A stretch of 64,000 bases of DNA from Iris pallida (taxonomy: Eukaryota > Streptophyta > Magnoliopsida > Asparagales > Iridaceae), in contig JANAVB010015600.1 of assembly GCA_029216955.1 (NCBI GenBank), positions 23,613,038 through 23,677,037 on the forward strand. The letters run 5' to 3'. Both the position numbers and the translations under genes were made by a program. Positions 22,857 to 35,186 of this stretch are shown in pieces. How positions within the stretch are numbered: the stretch's first letter is position 1; the number at the start of each line of letters is the position of its first letter. The notes beneath the pieces were generated by a model, which was not told the DNA's origin, made no database searches, and worked only from the letters and a program-made list of their open reading frames with translations.

Positions 22857-24178
22857 GTCAGTGTCTTCATTGTCTAGAAGTCACTAAGTTACTTTCTTTA
22901 CATATTCTGCATTTCTTTGTCAAGTTTTGTATGGAGCTTTCTCATACTACATAGCTGACCCCATTCTGATGTGAGAATGCTTGGATGATGATGTTTTATT
23001 GTTTATTGCTTGTATTGTTTTAAATTCTACTTGTTATTTTTGTTGTATGTTTAAACTTTCTAAATTTGCATCATATTTTACTCAAATGCACCTTACTTCA
23101 AATCTTGTCTGACATCTGTCATATCTGTGATTCTTATTTGTTACCAGAAGTACTTGCAGATTAACACTGTTGCTAGAAGCCTAACTTTATGATGTTTCTG
23201 ACTCCCTCATCTAAAATAATAAAAGCATTTGGCAGGTTTTTTTTTTTCTTCCATCAACTGTAATTGTAAATTTAATCTAAATACTATGAATATATCATAA
23301 AGTTTTTTGAGATGGCATTTGCCAATTATCATTTATTATGATGATCTACAGGTGTTTGTAATATTGTGTTAGCCTTGTGATCTACAGGTGTTTGTAATAT
23401 TGTATAGTGTCTAATCGTATTTGTATCCATGCAACACAGATTCCAACATTTCTCTATTTACTTTTCAATTTCTTGCACTCATCTCACGAAATTCCTACTG
23501 TTTGTAGCTTTTTACTAGATATATAGGGTTTATTGACTTTCATCTTCTTAATATTTTCTACCAGTATACACTTCGTACCTTCGTCCAATTTCTTCCTTCC
23601 ACGATGGCCTTCAAAATCAGACAGTGCAATACTAGTTAACCAACCATTCAAGTTTAAAATCTTGAACATTAGGCTACTCAAAGGTCGGACAGGGTGCATG
23701 TTTGTTGAGGTTTTGTTGGTCCTTAAGGTGCATTTTTGCTGTCTACCATTAGCAGCGACTGGCCAGCAACCTAATTTGAGCATGGTACCAATGCTAGTTT
23801 CAACTGAGAACGAAAGATTTGTGTCTTTGGTGACGCAGGAACTTGAATGAATATAAATAACTTACTCAACGAATGTTTCTTGACTTCCAAAAAGTAGCTT
23901 TACACCAATGAAAGGCGAAATAATACCTCCATTATATTACAGACTTAGTTGTTGATTCTTCATTTCCATACTCTAGGATCATTGCTCTCTCCATGTTTGT
24001 GTTGTTGTACTTTGGGTTGTTCACAAAGACTGTTTTTCTGAATATATTTGAGGACAAATTTGTTATAACAGATACCGTATTAATCTATTAGCATTTTATA
24101 TGCTTTCTTTCATTTCAGAGTATTCGTTTTTGAGAGAACATTCCCAATAATTTTGATGAATTGTTATTTAAGGTATAG

Positions 24179-24406
<228 letters not shown>

Positions 24407-25384
24407 TAAGTCTACTTCCTTCTGTTACTTTCAGCACACTCCGAGTTTACAATTTTTTCTTTTATTTCTTCTGTAGACTACTAGATTACATGTGAGTTTC
24501 CTGCAATAGAAACACATTGGTTGATAGAAGAATGTTCATGGTCATCAACCATGCACGATTTAATATGTGATTTTAGTTTAAAGATTTTATTTCACATTGG
24601 TGGGAGAATTAATATGCTTTTCATCGCATTAGAAACAGTATTACAAAGAGTAGATATATGTACATTTTGCTAAGTACATATCTTATTCAGGTCGGCATGG
24701 TTTCATGTCGTCTTTGTGTTTCTTGCTAGGTTGCATAGACACGGACATTGACCCAGATACGGACATGAGACCTATTCTGGTTACCGACATTTTTAGAAAA
24801 GATACATACACATGAAAACATATCTATGATTATATCTATAGTTAAGCCTGTTTTGAGTAGTAACAGGCTCCAACCAGTTCTGGAAAGGATTTGATACAAA
24901 GAAATCTTAATTTTTGATATCTCAAATATGGTTGGCGTGACAATGATCATTGAAATAACCTTTAACCATGCTGTGGGTTTTTTGGTGCCCAGACACGGGC
25001 GAGGCACAACTGAGATGAGTATTGAGGAAGTGTCGTTTCGGATACAGAACTCTGAAGGAGTATCCGTGCAACATAGGTTTCTCGTATATCTCAAATATAG
25101 AAAAAATAAACTGGACAATACAATTGTACTAATAACTCCCATTTTGAACCAATTTTTTTAATTCAAAATGGTATCAAGTGAAGAATTACAGAAAAACAGT
25201 CGTTCTTTAACATTCTAAAGACCTTTCCTTTCTATCATTTCCTTATAAGTGGGCATATCAGCTTTATTCTGTACAAGCTTACTTTTTTGTAATTCTTTTC
25301 CTAATGCACTTTAACTGTTGTATCTTTTTTTCTTTGATGCAGTTAGGATTAACCTTGACTAATTTTCCAACTGAATGGAAAAGA

Positions 25385-26095
25385 GACTTCCATTGTCGGT
25401 ATCGGTCGATATCGTATTGGGACATACCAAACTGTATCGGTATAGACCGTATCGGACAACTAACAGTCAGAATCGTAATTCATGAAATAATGGAAGTAAT
25501 TTGACTATATAGTGCATATAATTATGTGCCCCCTTTATTGTCCAAAGTTTCCTTATCAATGCATCGCCAATTTATAGAGGGCAGATAGCAAGTTGTCCCA
25601 GGAATGAAAAAAAAATCTAAAGGCTTCTTACTTGGGGCAATTTCCTTTTGTAGTAGTGGTATAGTCTGAACATCATATCGAGGAACAAGGATCTGATGAT
25701 GCAACCAAGTTTGATAGCAAGCCATTAATGTAGTAACCAAATGCTGCTTAATAATTCGATAGCATGCTTACTTATTTATAGCTGTTGTTCTAATTTCGAA
25801 TATAAGTTTGTGTTTAATTAGTTATGGAAATGCTTCATTTAGTTGTGGAAATGCTTCATTTCGAATATAAGTTTGTGTTTAACCTGTAGATAGGTACAAC
25901 TTTATTATGCTTCAAACCCTTGTTTATTTGTCTTTTTTTTTCCTTCAATTTTCTTTGCCAAATTGATGGAAAAAGAGACCCCCAATGCCGGTATCGGTCA
26001 GTATCGGATATCGGTTGGTATCGGATTGGGACATGCCAAATCGTATCGGTGTCAGCCATATTGTATCGATATCGGCCGATACCTTAAACTATGAG
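25385..26095. repeat. Two TATCGGT-rich palindromic clusters
   Basis: CGGTATCGGT words and their complements cluster at about 25395-25465 and 25988-26090 inside the CACTA element. They resemble the tracts near 10110-10400 in the other CACTA element. Confidence 0.6.
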
Positions 26096-27567
26096 TTACA
26101 AATTATAAACCCAAAATTATGTTGCCAGCTAGATTTGCTTGATGACCATTATGTGGTTTTGTATTTATGATACAGAATAAAACAAGTTTTGATGGCCTTT
26201 ATGTGCTTCACTGTTTTTCAGGTTTCCAAATTTAATGGAAGAGGTTCAAAGTCTATTACATGGCATTATTTCAGCTAGATAATATATTCTTTGCCATAAC
26301 ACAAGGTTTGATTCTTTTACCAGTCATAATGATCTATTACATTAATGTAAAGTTTCATTTTTCACATTATATTATAAAGTATATTGAAACTTGTTTTTAT
26401 CTTTTTCAGGGTTTTGCTACATGTTCTGTGGACAGTTTTGATGTGGCCAAGCTTTGATGTGGACAATTTTGGTAGTTGTAAATATATATATGTATTTGGA
26501 TATTCTATTTTGAGAATGTAATGAAGATGTTGATATGTACTCTATTTTGAGAAATGTAATAAAGATGGTGATATATAATGTTAAGTTTTTGGAATGTAAT
26601 ATATACTGTGCAGTATAGAGCATTATAAATGTGCTAATTCGAATAGTATAAAGTGTTATAAATGTGCTGCATTGAGCCTATACATATTATCTATTCATGA
26701 CGTTTTAAAATTGTTCTGAATTGTGCACTATATATTAACTATTCATAATGCTTTTATAGAAACTATTCATGACGGTTATTTTATGACGCTTTTAAAAAAC
26801 ATTTATAACACCCGTTTTCATAACGGTTGCTGTGAAAAAAAAAAACGTCATGGTTCGTCATTAATGACGCTTTTTAGCCGTCATTAAAAGGGTTTTTTGT
26901 TGTAGTGTTCCCAAAAATTGTTCTCAACAGAAAAAAAGAAAGAAAAAGAAAACGGTCCTCTCCTCGGCACAATCGTAGGTTACTAATTATATTTTTTAAT
27001 TTCTAACGTTTCTTTTTTTCCTCCTATAAATTTGACTATTTAATAGCTAATATAATATATTTCTTTCTCTAAATAATACTATCATCTGAATGCTGACAAG
27101 TGAAAAAGTGATAATTGATTCATCTCTCCGACTCCCTATAAATAATTTTTTTTGTTTCATTTGGGGGCATGGCCGCACGGCTGCCGAATCTGAAATGCGA
27201 AGAGTTTACGGTCACGGGTCACGCTTACGACAACGTCGACGGTAGCAAGCAGAGCCGGCGGGCTTGGTACTTGCTTGAGACTTGACAGGTTGGTTTTTAT
27301 TCTCTAATTATTTGTTATCCAATTTGCCCTTTGTTTGTTCATATTGTTCCTGAGTTCCTCTTTGGCTGATTGCTCCATATATTTGTTTGTTTTGTTCTCT
27401 AATTCATGAAATATTTTCCTTTGTACCAATGGATGTTATTTTGGTAACAGTAAAAAAAACAACAACCTTTAAATAGCAAAAATTCTTACATTAAATATCT
27501 ATTATGGCATATATATTAAGCCTTGCCATTGAAGAGACAAACAATAATTGGAAGTTGATAAAAACTA

Positions 27568-27760
27568 TCTCCGATCAACTATGTCACAAGATCGATTGAA
27601 CGATTTGGCAATGTTGTCTATTGAAAAAAGAATGGCTGCTAAACTTGATCACAATGATTTAATTTAAAATTTTGCACAGAAAAAAGCGAGAAGAGTGAAC
27701 TTTTACTTCTTAGATTTAGTTTAGTTTTATTTGGTTTCATTTTTGTAATAAATTTGGAGC
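27568..27760 (+). pseudogene. hAT transposase C-terminal remnant (unit 2)
   Basis: Second copy of the hAT tail: LRSTMSQD, LAMLSIEKRM and a QKKARRVNF end are readable in one frame, with one in-frame TAA (about 27665). Unlike unit 1 it is not split, so it provides the reference for the AGAAG insertion site. Confidence 0.7.
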
Positions 27761-28015
27761 TTGGAGTTGCTTAATTTATTTAATCTTGATAAAAATTTAT
27801 GTGTATTCAAGGACTAATTATACTGTATTTTGCATCTATTGGATTTGCTGAATTTATAATAACAATTATATAGATGGATGAGGGCCTAATTTATAGGACT
27901 TGTCTAGGACCTCCAAATCCTTCCATTGGACCAGTAGATTATAGATTCATTGCTTCAATAGGGCACCCACTAAGAGCATGCTCCCTATCTGAATCCCTCC
28001 ATTGGACCAATAGAT

Positions 28016-28765
28016 CATCTGCAGCCCCTCTATTGGGTCGTCGACCCAACTAATCGGAGATCGAAGGAAGCCTTGCAATCGATATCAATTACACTCGAAA
28101 ATTCACATTGAACTGCAAATTGGGGAAGAACTTAGGTTTTCTATTTAATGAGAATGTGCAGGAAAGAGAAATGCAAGCTATGAAAATAGAAAACTAAATT
28201 GACAATAAGAAGATTCATAATAGCTGAGTTTTTCTACTATAATCCTCTATTTATATTCTTCTTGCTTTTCTACTTGTAATGTAAATATTGTTGACTTGGA
28301 CATCCAGGTAGTCTGGTGGTTGAGATGGACGAGCTAGCTGGACACTAACTAAGCATAGTATGCTGAGCTGGTTGAGTGAACTGGCCAATATAGTTAATAT
28401 TGCTATAAGCGTAGCTTATTCTCTGCTTTTATACTTTGCTAATATTCTCTGATACTTCATTGTTGCCCACTGTAAATGCAGGCAAGCCATCAGGAAGGGA
28501 TCATATCAATTCTCTACCAATTAAAGATAAGTTTTGATGAAGTCTTCATAGTGCACCTACTAAGAGCATGCTCTCTGCCTGAATCCTTCCATTGGACCAA
28601 TAGATCCAAGCCCAGCTCCAGTGGGAGGCAAGCTAGGCCTGTGCCTAGGCCTCTTCCCCCATGCGGGTCTCCAAAATTTTGTAGCCCATTAGGCATTAGC
28701 AATGACAAGGGCCAAAGAAAAAATGGCATGTGGCCTCCCGCGGCCTTCAAAGATCGATGTCCACA
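28016..28765. repeat. Unit 3 of the 2-kb tandem repeat, truncated
   Basis: The first 0.75 kb of the unit is present (CATCTGCAGCCCC start, GCAAGCCATCAGGAAGGGATC at 28482, hAT-like start near 28619). Similarity to the other units stops around 28765. This unit has neither the MITE nor the 4-kb LTR and so serves as the empty-site reference for both. Confidence 0.8.
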
Positions 28766-29137
28766 AATTGTGTCCATGCTTTTATAACCTAAATTTTGAT
28801 TCCAAGACTTATGAATACCATTCCTACACCATGTCCTTATTACTTATGTCCAAATCATATCCAATTTGTGTATCCATGTCACTATATCCTCAAATACATA
28901 ACAAATTCCTAATTATGTATCAAAATAGATTATAATTCCTAAACATATTCTAAAAAGTAATTAAATGAACAAAATTGAATTGGAATTGAAAAGAGAAAGT
29001 GAGTACTAGCCTTGATTTCTTTGAAAACAAAGAGAAGAAGGGGGTGTGTGTTTTTGTCAATGTGTGTGTGTGTCTATGTTAGTGTGTGTGTATGTGATAG
29101 TGTATATGACATGTCAGTGTCAGTATCATGTCAGTGT
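28766..29137. other. Unassigned DNA with GT-rich end
   Basis: No gene is visible. From about 29040 to 29142 the sequence is rich in GTGTGT, which supplied the GTGTG target of the Tat element that follows. Confidence 0.5.
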
Positions 29138-29142
29138 GTGTG

Positions 29143-30561
29143 TGTAGAAGCATGGAAAATATTAAAGAAAATGACTCATGCGGCCAGGAAAGATCCATGC
29201 GGCTCAGAAAACTCATGCGGCTCATGGAGCCATGCGGCATAAGGAGTTATGCGGCCCGAGGCATTCCATGCGGCTCAGCAGACACGTGGCCTGACAGTGC
29301 TCCTCTCCGACCCATGCTGCATTAATTGTTTTGACGGCTGACCCCTCTGAAAAGTTGACAGCCCTGACACAAAAGCAGGAAATTACGACTCTGTCATAAT
29401 GATGAATCTCTAGGGAAGAGAAAAGAGATCTCTGACACAAATCCTCCGAGAGCCATAAAAATGCCACGTGGCCTTGCCACGTGGACGCTCGTATGCGGCT
29501 CACTTCTCATGCGGTTCAGAATGAATTCTATGCGGCTCAGGTCAAGAAAGCCTCGTGCGGCTCGAGCAAAGAACTTCTCATGCGGTTCAGAGTGAATCTG
29601 TCCTATGCGGCTCAGGCCAAGAAAGCCTCATGCGGCTCGAGCGAGGACTTCTCATGCGGTTCAAGAGGATCATGTCCATGCGGCTCAGGCGGATATGTAC
29701 CTATGCGGCCCACAAGGATTACTCTCCTGAGGTTCGAGGGCTCAAGTGAGGGCCACTGCCCAGGCAGTCCTGACACGTGGACTTAACCATATGCGGCTCA
29801 AATTCATATGCGGCTCACTCGTCATGCGGTCTAGATCCCCCCAGCAGCTCCTAGAACACGTGTCCTAAACCGATTAATTCCTCAGATTTGCTGCCATTAA
29901 AGATTGGGTCAAATCCCAATAATCTGGGACACGTGGCAGGAGAATAGATCTAATTTATTCACAGATATTAGAAGATCATTATAAGGAAGATTTATTCCAA
30001 TCAGCATTAATTGCTAATAGGATTTGGTGTAATCTACACCTAATGGCTCGGATTCGTCACAATAAAAAACGAACGGCCTCGATTGACCAATCCACAGGCC
30101 GCCGCCATCTCCAAGAGCTAATCATTGGCAACCCTAATGATCACATCCCACTATTATAAATAGCAAGGTGCCATGCCCTTGTAAAATATATACAATATCA
30201 GAGAGAAATACGTATATACAGAGAGACTTCCCCCCATAGTCAGAGAGAGAATACCCACAGAGAGAGAGAAGCCAGAAGAGCAGTCAGAGGGAAAGCAAGA
30301 AGAGCATTTCTTCATCAACGCCAACCATCTTTTCACAGGAGCCAAGGCTGCATACCGATCGTCCAAGGAGTAAGACAGGGCTGCCGTCGCCTTCCCGAGC
30401 CTCTATCGTCACCCCCCAGAATCTAAAATAAACAATTATAATTAGACTGCTGTACCTAGGTTTTCGTCCCTAGGCTTTCTTTGTACAAGCGAGTTTGTAA
30501 CGTGAAGTAATAGTCTGGTCCTCCGATAATTGTTCTGTTCTTTTATATTTCATGGCAAACA
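29143..30561 (+). repeat. 5' LTR of the outer Tat element
   Basis: U3 holds about 19 ATGCGGC/ATGCGGT motifs between 29178 and 29835. A TATA box TATAAATA lies at 30155-30162, and AATAAA at 30427-30432 fits an R/U5 poly(A) signal. The last ten bases contain ATG (30552), used as the ORF1 start. Confidence 0.95.
30155..30162 (+). promoter_or_regulatory. LTR TATA box
   Basis: TATAAATA sits upstream of the probable R start in the 5' LTR; the 3' LTR has the same motif near 58441-58448. It marks the U3 promoter for genomic RNA. Position relative to AATAAA (30427) is normal for a plant LTR. Confidence 0.7.
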
Positions 30562-32351
30562 CGATGGCGACTCTGCTGGAGACTAACTTCTCCACGACTG
30601 AGGAGTTGGTGACGCAATCGGACGCAGCCAAAGTTGGCTCCACGCAACAAAAGATGGTCGTCCACTTCGACCAACAGGCATTTAAAGAGATGCTCTTCGA
30701 AGGAAGCGCTGGCCCGGTTCAGAAACGCACCCGCGGGACGAAGGCTCGCAAAGAGTGGAGGCCAAAATCATTTGCTTCTCCAGCCCTCGATGGGATACCC
30801 TTTGTTGCTCAAGACGGCGAGAAAGACTCTCCTGCGGCCCCACTTCAAACAGTAAACAACTCTGCTGTCCCCAAGTCCGGCAGAAGAAAACACTATGATG
30901 CTGGACTTGTAGGGGCAAAGAGGAACTCTATGCGATCCGAGCCGCATAAGGGTATTACCCGCAGAGAGAAAGTTCATGCGGCTACATCCGTCAGCCGCAT
31001 GAAGAAAACTCATGTGGCCACATCTGTCAGCCGCATACCTTATGCGGCTACAGTCGCTAACCGCATGGATGAGACTCATGCAGCTACTGAAGTCAATCGC
31101 TTACAGAAAACCCATGCGGCCACTATCGCCAACCGCATGCGGCCAGCCTGCACGGTCGTGACTCCTAGCCGCATAAGAACAACTCATCCAACAGCAGAAG
31201 ACAACTGCATGCAGACAGCCTACACGGTACCCAATACTAGCCACATAGCGTCCGTTCCACGCTTCTCTCAATCAGTCTTCGACCGTCTCTCCTGCGGTCC
31301 TGACTCTGATGGTTCTCTGGACGATAAGCCAGACTCTGTGGTATTCAACTTGGACTCCTCCTATTATGCACCTGCAAGTGCTAAAAGGAGGAAGTCTAGG
31401 GCAGCGCGGGCTCACCAAGCCCAGTCAGCTGCCCCAACCTCTGACTATCGGGGCGTCCCGCTGGTTATCACGTGGGCTTCTGATGGGAAGTTGTACAGAA
31501 CCGCTCGAGTCCAGCCCCCGGCGGCGAACGGACAGAGTGGTTCCTCTGACCTGCGTGAGGTTATCCTCTACAAACGCAAGGAAAGAGAAGGGGCCTCAGT
31601 GTGCAAAGAATCCTCACACGGACGTCACTGCACCCAAATCATCGTCAACTGCTGTTGCAACAACGCGACAGTGACGAAAGACCGGCCGTCCGTCTTCCAA
31701 AGACTACAGCATCCGAGTTCGGAGGATGAGGCACCTCCTGTTGTCTCCTGTAATTCCACTCAGAAAGTCCCCGCCGAGGGGAGAGGGAAGAAGACAAGCA
31801 TCTCCAGCTCGAAAATATCAACCACTACAGCTAAGAAATTGTCGGCTAAACGGTTGCCCTCCACCGGAGTATACCAACACACCCGTTCGAAGACAAAATC
31901 TGCTGCAACGGGAGATTCATCATCCACATCCCTGGGAGTCGTAGGAGCAGGGGGTAGTACTCCTCCGAACGTCCACAATAATCTGATGTTTCAAGGAGAC
32001 GAGCCCGGGGAAACAACCCTCCCATTAGGTGCAATAGACGCTGATTTCCCCGAGGACATCCGTGACTCTCAAGATGAAACAAGCTCCGAAGCTGGGGGTA
32101 TTGTTCCTTCTGAGTCCGAACCCGAAGAGAACATTCCCACATATCCCGATGATTTCTCGATGCATGGATACGACTCGGAGGGCACATCCTCCACCGTTCC
32201 TTCCGTCACTCCTCATGTAAAGACGGTATTCATGACGGACAGCAATCAAGGCGGTTCCAGTGATCGCCAACGCATCGACACTTTGGAGGCCATACTGCAC
32301 GTATTAGTCAAGTCTGTAGACGAGATCAAAGCGGCTCTTCCTACTCTGTAG
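30552..32351 (+). CDS. ORF1 protein of the outer Tat element
   Basis: An intact frame of 599 residues upstream of gag, as in Ogre/Tat elements; its function is unknown. The ATG at 30552 lies in the LTR end and the frame crosses the primer site (residues MATLLE). Residues about 135-230 are degenerate repeats built on HAAT..VNRM-like units, encoded by DNA with repeated ATGCGGC and its complement. A Cys/His-rich patch follows near residues 355-370 (HCTQIIVNCCC), with a counterpart in the nested element. The C-terminus is acidic and ends in a possible coiled coil. The frame stops at TAG (32349-32351) and gag continues in the same frame. Confidence 0.8.
   Translation: MANTMATLLETNFSTTEELVTQSDAAKVGSTQQKMVVHFDQQAFKEMLFEGSAGPVQKRTRGTKARKEWRPKSFASPALDGIPFVAQDGEKDSPAAPLQTVNNSAVPKSGRRKHYDAGLVGAKRNSMRSEPHKGITRREKVHAATSVSRMKKTHVATSVSRIPYAATVANRMDETHAATEVNRLQKTHAATIANRMRPACTVVTPSRIRTTHPTAEDNCMQTAYTVPNTSHIASVPRFSQSVFDRLSCGPDSDGSLDDKPDSVVFNLDSSYYAPASAKRRKSRAARAHQAQSAAPTSDYRGVPLVITWASDGKLYRTARVQPPAANGQSGSSDLREVILYKRKEREGASVCKESSHGRHCTQIIVNCCCNNATVTKDRPSVFQRLQHPSSEDEAPPVVSCNSTQKVPAEGRGKKTSISSSKISTTTAKKLSAKRLPSTGVYQHTRSKTKSAATGDSSSTSLGVVGAGGSTPPNVHNNLMFQGDEPGETTLPLGAIDADFPEDIRDSQDETSSEAGGIVPSESEPEENIPTYPDDFSMHGYDSEGTSSTVPSVTPHVKTVFMTDSNQGGSSDRQRIDTLEAILHVLVKSVDEIKAALPTL
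30565..30582 (+). other. Primer-binding site, tRNA-Arg type
   Basis: TGGCGACTCTGCTGGAGA begins three bases after the 5' LTR. It closely resembles the tRNA-Arg primer sites known from Ogre elements and matches the nested element's site at 16 of 18 positions. It is also translated as part of ORF1. Confidence 0.8.
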
Positions 32352-34161
32352 GGAGTGACACCTGGCCAAACAAGCGCAGGTCCCGCAATCAATGTAGACT
32401 CAAATTCAGCGGCACCGAACCCGGGCAATAATTCTCCCGAAATAACGGCCCCTACCGCGACAGATGAGGCCCGAGAAGTAAGGAGAGAGGTTCAGGAGCT
32501 CCGAGCCATGTTCCACGCCCGAGAAAACTCTCAAGATTTCAGAATACGGCAACCATATCCTGCTGAATGGAGGGATGTTCCGTTCCCACCAAGATATAAG
32601 CCGTTCAACATCAACCCATATGATGGCAAGACCTCAGCAAGTCGGTACATCACTTACTTCGAGGTCACCACCGACCATCTGCCCCATGATGACGCTATCC
32701 TCACGCGATTATTCATCGGGACATTGGAAGGAGTCGCCTTCGACTGGTACCGCAACCTGCCAGACAACTGCATCCACTCCTTCGCTGGCTTCAAACGCTT
32801 GTTCTTGGAGAGATTCTATGAGGTAGGGCAGGACGTCACAATGTCTACCCTCATGGATGTCGTCCAAGGAGAGAAAGAGCTAACGAGGAATTACATTGAG
32901 CGGTTTCGTCAAACCGCGATGAAGTTACCATCTGGTAATCTGAATTCCTCCTTGATTGAAATTTGCCAAAAGAGACTACTCCCAACAATTAGTCTCTGGA
33001 TGGGCAAAAGTCAATTCAAGGACTGGAAGGCTTTTATCATCAGTGCTATAAGTGCCGAAGAACGATTGAGAAAGGCTCGCCAACTAGGGTTGCACATCTC
33101 AGAGGGAGATAACAAGGGCAAGCGTCCCAACACCAACATCGATAATGGGGGTAGCCCCTCCAACAATCGGGACAACAAAGGCAAGCAGGCTATGGTGGCC
33201 GACACGGCCCAGAAGCCCGAGTCACAACCAGCAGACAAACAATGGCCTCAAATCACTTACTCTTTCGAAGACGGCCACGTCAAGCCTATCTTGGACATGC
33301 TCATACAAGGAGATAGAATTCAGCTCCCTCCACCAAGACGGGAGCCTCGGCCGGCTGACCTGGAGAATCCAAAGTTCTGCCATTACCACCGCTATGTACA
33401 CCATGCTACACACGACTACTACCAACTAAAACGGTACATCCAAAACCTCATCGATTCGAACGCTCTGGCCATCGATTTCGAAGAGGTAACCGTGGCAGCC
33501 AATATGGGGTTCGTACAATTCGGCAGCTTCCCTCCGACGGAAACTCAAGACGGGGTGGTTCCCATCCCTCTGGTGACAATGGAAATTACCAATCTTCCAC
33601 CTCCCCGAGATCAAACTACCGGTCTAGTACCTCTTACTACATCGCGAGGAGAAATCATGTGGGTCCATCCGGACCTGGTCCACGAGGTGACTCAGTCCAC
33701 AACGCCTCCCATTCACAAGAAGAGAAGTGGAAAAGTCAGATCCTGCCGCACCGTCTCGGCAGATGAAGAAGAAGTCACGGCCGTCGTTACTCGATCTGGA
33801 GCACAATCTCAACCCGTGGCTGAGAACTCGACTGATGATCATCCGCCTACTACCACTGACGCTCCAGGGCCTCCTCAGCCTCTGACGACCGACAAGCCTA
33901 GGCCGAAGGAGACTCGCTTCGACAAATCCCTCCGAAAGGAGACACCTCAGGGGCTTGAAAGGCCCTACAACTTCGACATCTTGGCACAATTGGCCAATAC
34001 ACCGGCCAAATTGTCCTTATATGAACTCCTGAGGCTCTCGAAGGATGTCCGCGCAGCCTTGAGCGATGCACTCCAAAATGCTGACGCGTACTTGGCTCAG
34101 GCCAACCTCACGGGAGAAAATCAGCCCGCAGATCTCCAAGACAGCGCATGTACGGGAGCGA
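32352..34161 (+). pseudogene. gag and start of protease region, cut by the nested element
   Basis: The open frame directly after the ORF1 TAG encodes Gag. The retrotransposon gag domain covers about 32570-33110 (hallmarks YFEVTTDHL, FIGTLEGVAFDWY and FLERFYEV), followed by a Lys/Asn-rich linker and a conserved FDILAQLANTPAKLSLYELL block before the protease. No CCHC zinc knuckle is evident. The frame is intact up to 34161, where the second Tat element has inserted. It resumes in phase after the AGCGA duplication at 46370. The open frame to 34232 beyond the insertion point is nested LTR sequence. Confidence 0.85.
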
Positions 34162-35167
34162 TGTTTTCCATAAATAAATTCCTTTATTTATTGTGTTTCT
34201 GGGAAAATTACAACTGTGGAAATCCGATATAGAAGACGATCGCTTTATCCCTTTGACTATGCGAAGAAGAAAAGCTCTCAAAAAATTGACAGTAAGATAG
34301 CAATGTATCTGTACAATGAATGAGAAAAAGAACTCTATTTATAGAGTCAAAAATAATAACTGAAAAGATAACTGTCTTCACAGCCTTTGCCTAGTTAAAA
34401 TCACGCAGGATTTAACATACGCAAGGCTGTGAGCAGTTACTGGACGTGGCCTGTAACTGTTGGACACATGGCAATAGTGCATGAGTCGTGTGCAAGTTAC
34501 AGGACACGCAGGCGAGAGATCAGTGGCATGGCTGCCACGTACTCCAAGTTGATGAAATTCACGCAGATTTGTTGAAGATGAAATCCACGCAAATTCAATG
34601 TAGAAAGCTTCAAAATCCACGCAAACTTGGGGCAGGAGCTTCAGGATCCACGCAGACTTGGTACAAAGAGCTTCAAAATCCACGCAGACTTGAGGAAGAA
34701 AACTTCAGAATCCACGCAAACTTGAGACGAAGAGCTCAAAATACACGCAGACTCGAGGAAGAAAACTTCAGAATCCACGCAAATATGAGATGAAGATCTC
34801 ACAAATACACGCAGACTTGAGATAGGACTGCCAGTTGTCTTGATTTAGAGTGCCTCGACTGACACAAAATCTCTGACGATGATTGCTTTTGTCAGTCGCA
34901 TTAAATGACAATAAGGCCTTTTGGTACGCCACTTTGACAAAGGCTGAGTCTTGCTGAAGAAGATTTCAAAAATCACGCAACAGGCGGCTGTGATCTCTCA
35001 AATTCTGTGCATGCGTGGCATACGAAGAGACGTTCTTCGACTGTCGTGCCGTCAGTCATGATGAGCTATCTTTAGCGTGACTTGTAAATATTTGGCTTGA
35101 TCAACTGAGCGTGACTTTTGATTCTGTCCTGATCAACTCAGCGTGACAGTCATTTTTGAGGCCTACA
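34162..35167 (-). repeat. 3' LTR of the inner Tat element
   Basis: On the minus strand the LTR starts TGTAGGCC and ends ATGGAAAACA. It is rich in CACGCAG/CACGCAA motifs (about 34560-34820) and holds AGCGTGACTTTTGA near 35109-35122. The TATA box CTATAAATAG (plus coordinates about 34334-34343) is intact here. Confidence 0.95.
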
Positions 35168-35186
35168 AAACTCCCTTCAAAGTTTT
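35168..35186 (-). other. Polypurine tract of the inner element
   Basis: On the minus strand AACTTTGAAGGGAGTTT abuts the 3' LTR start. It is the expected plus-strand priming site and resembles the outer element's tract (ACTTTGAAGGGGGTCT). Confidence 0.75.

Noticed and set aside
29481..29786. 101-codon frame rich in Cys-Gly-Ser, also at 57767-58072
   Set aside because: It is the U3 ATGCGGCTC repeat read in frame in both LTRs.
29178..29835. CRISPR-like look of regularly spaced ATGCGGCTC motifs
   Set aside because: Spacing and motif are irregular, the sequence is an LTR U3 region in a plant genome, and the same block is in the 3' LTR.
34488..34793. 101-codon frames in the inner LTR, also at 45684-45989
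   Set aside because: Present in both LTR copies and built on CACGCAGACTTG-type repeats; no start context or domain.
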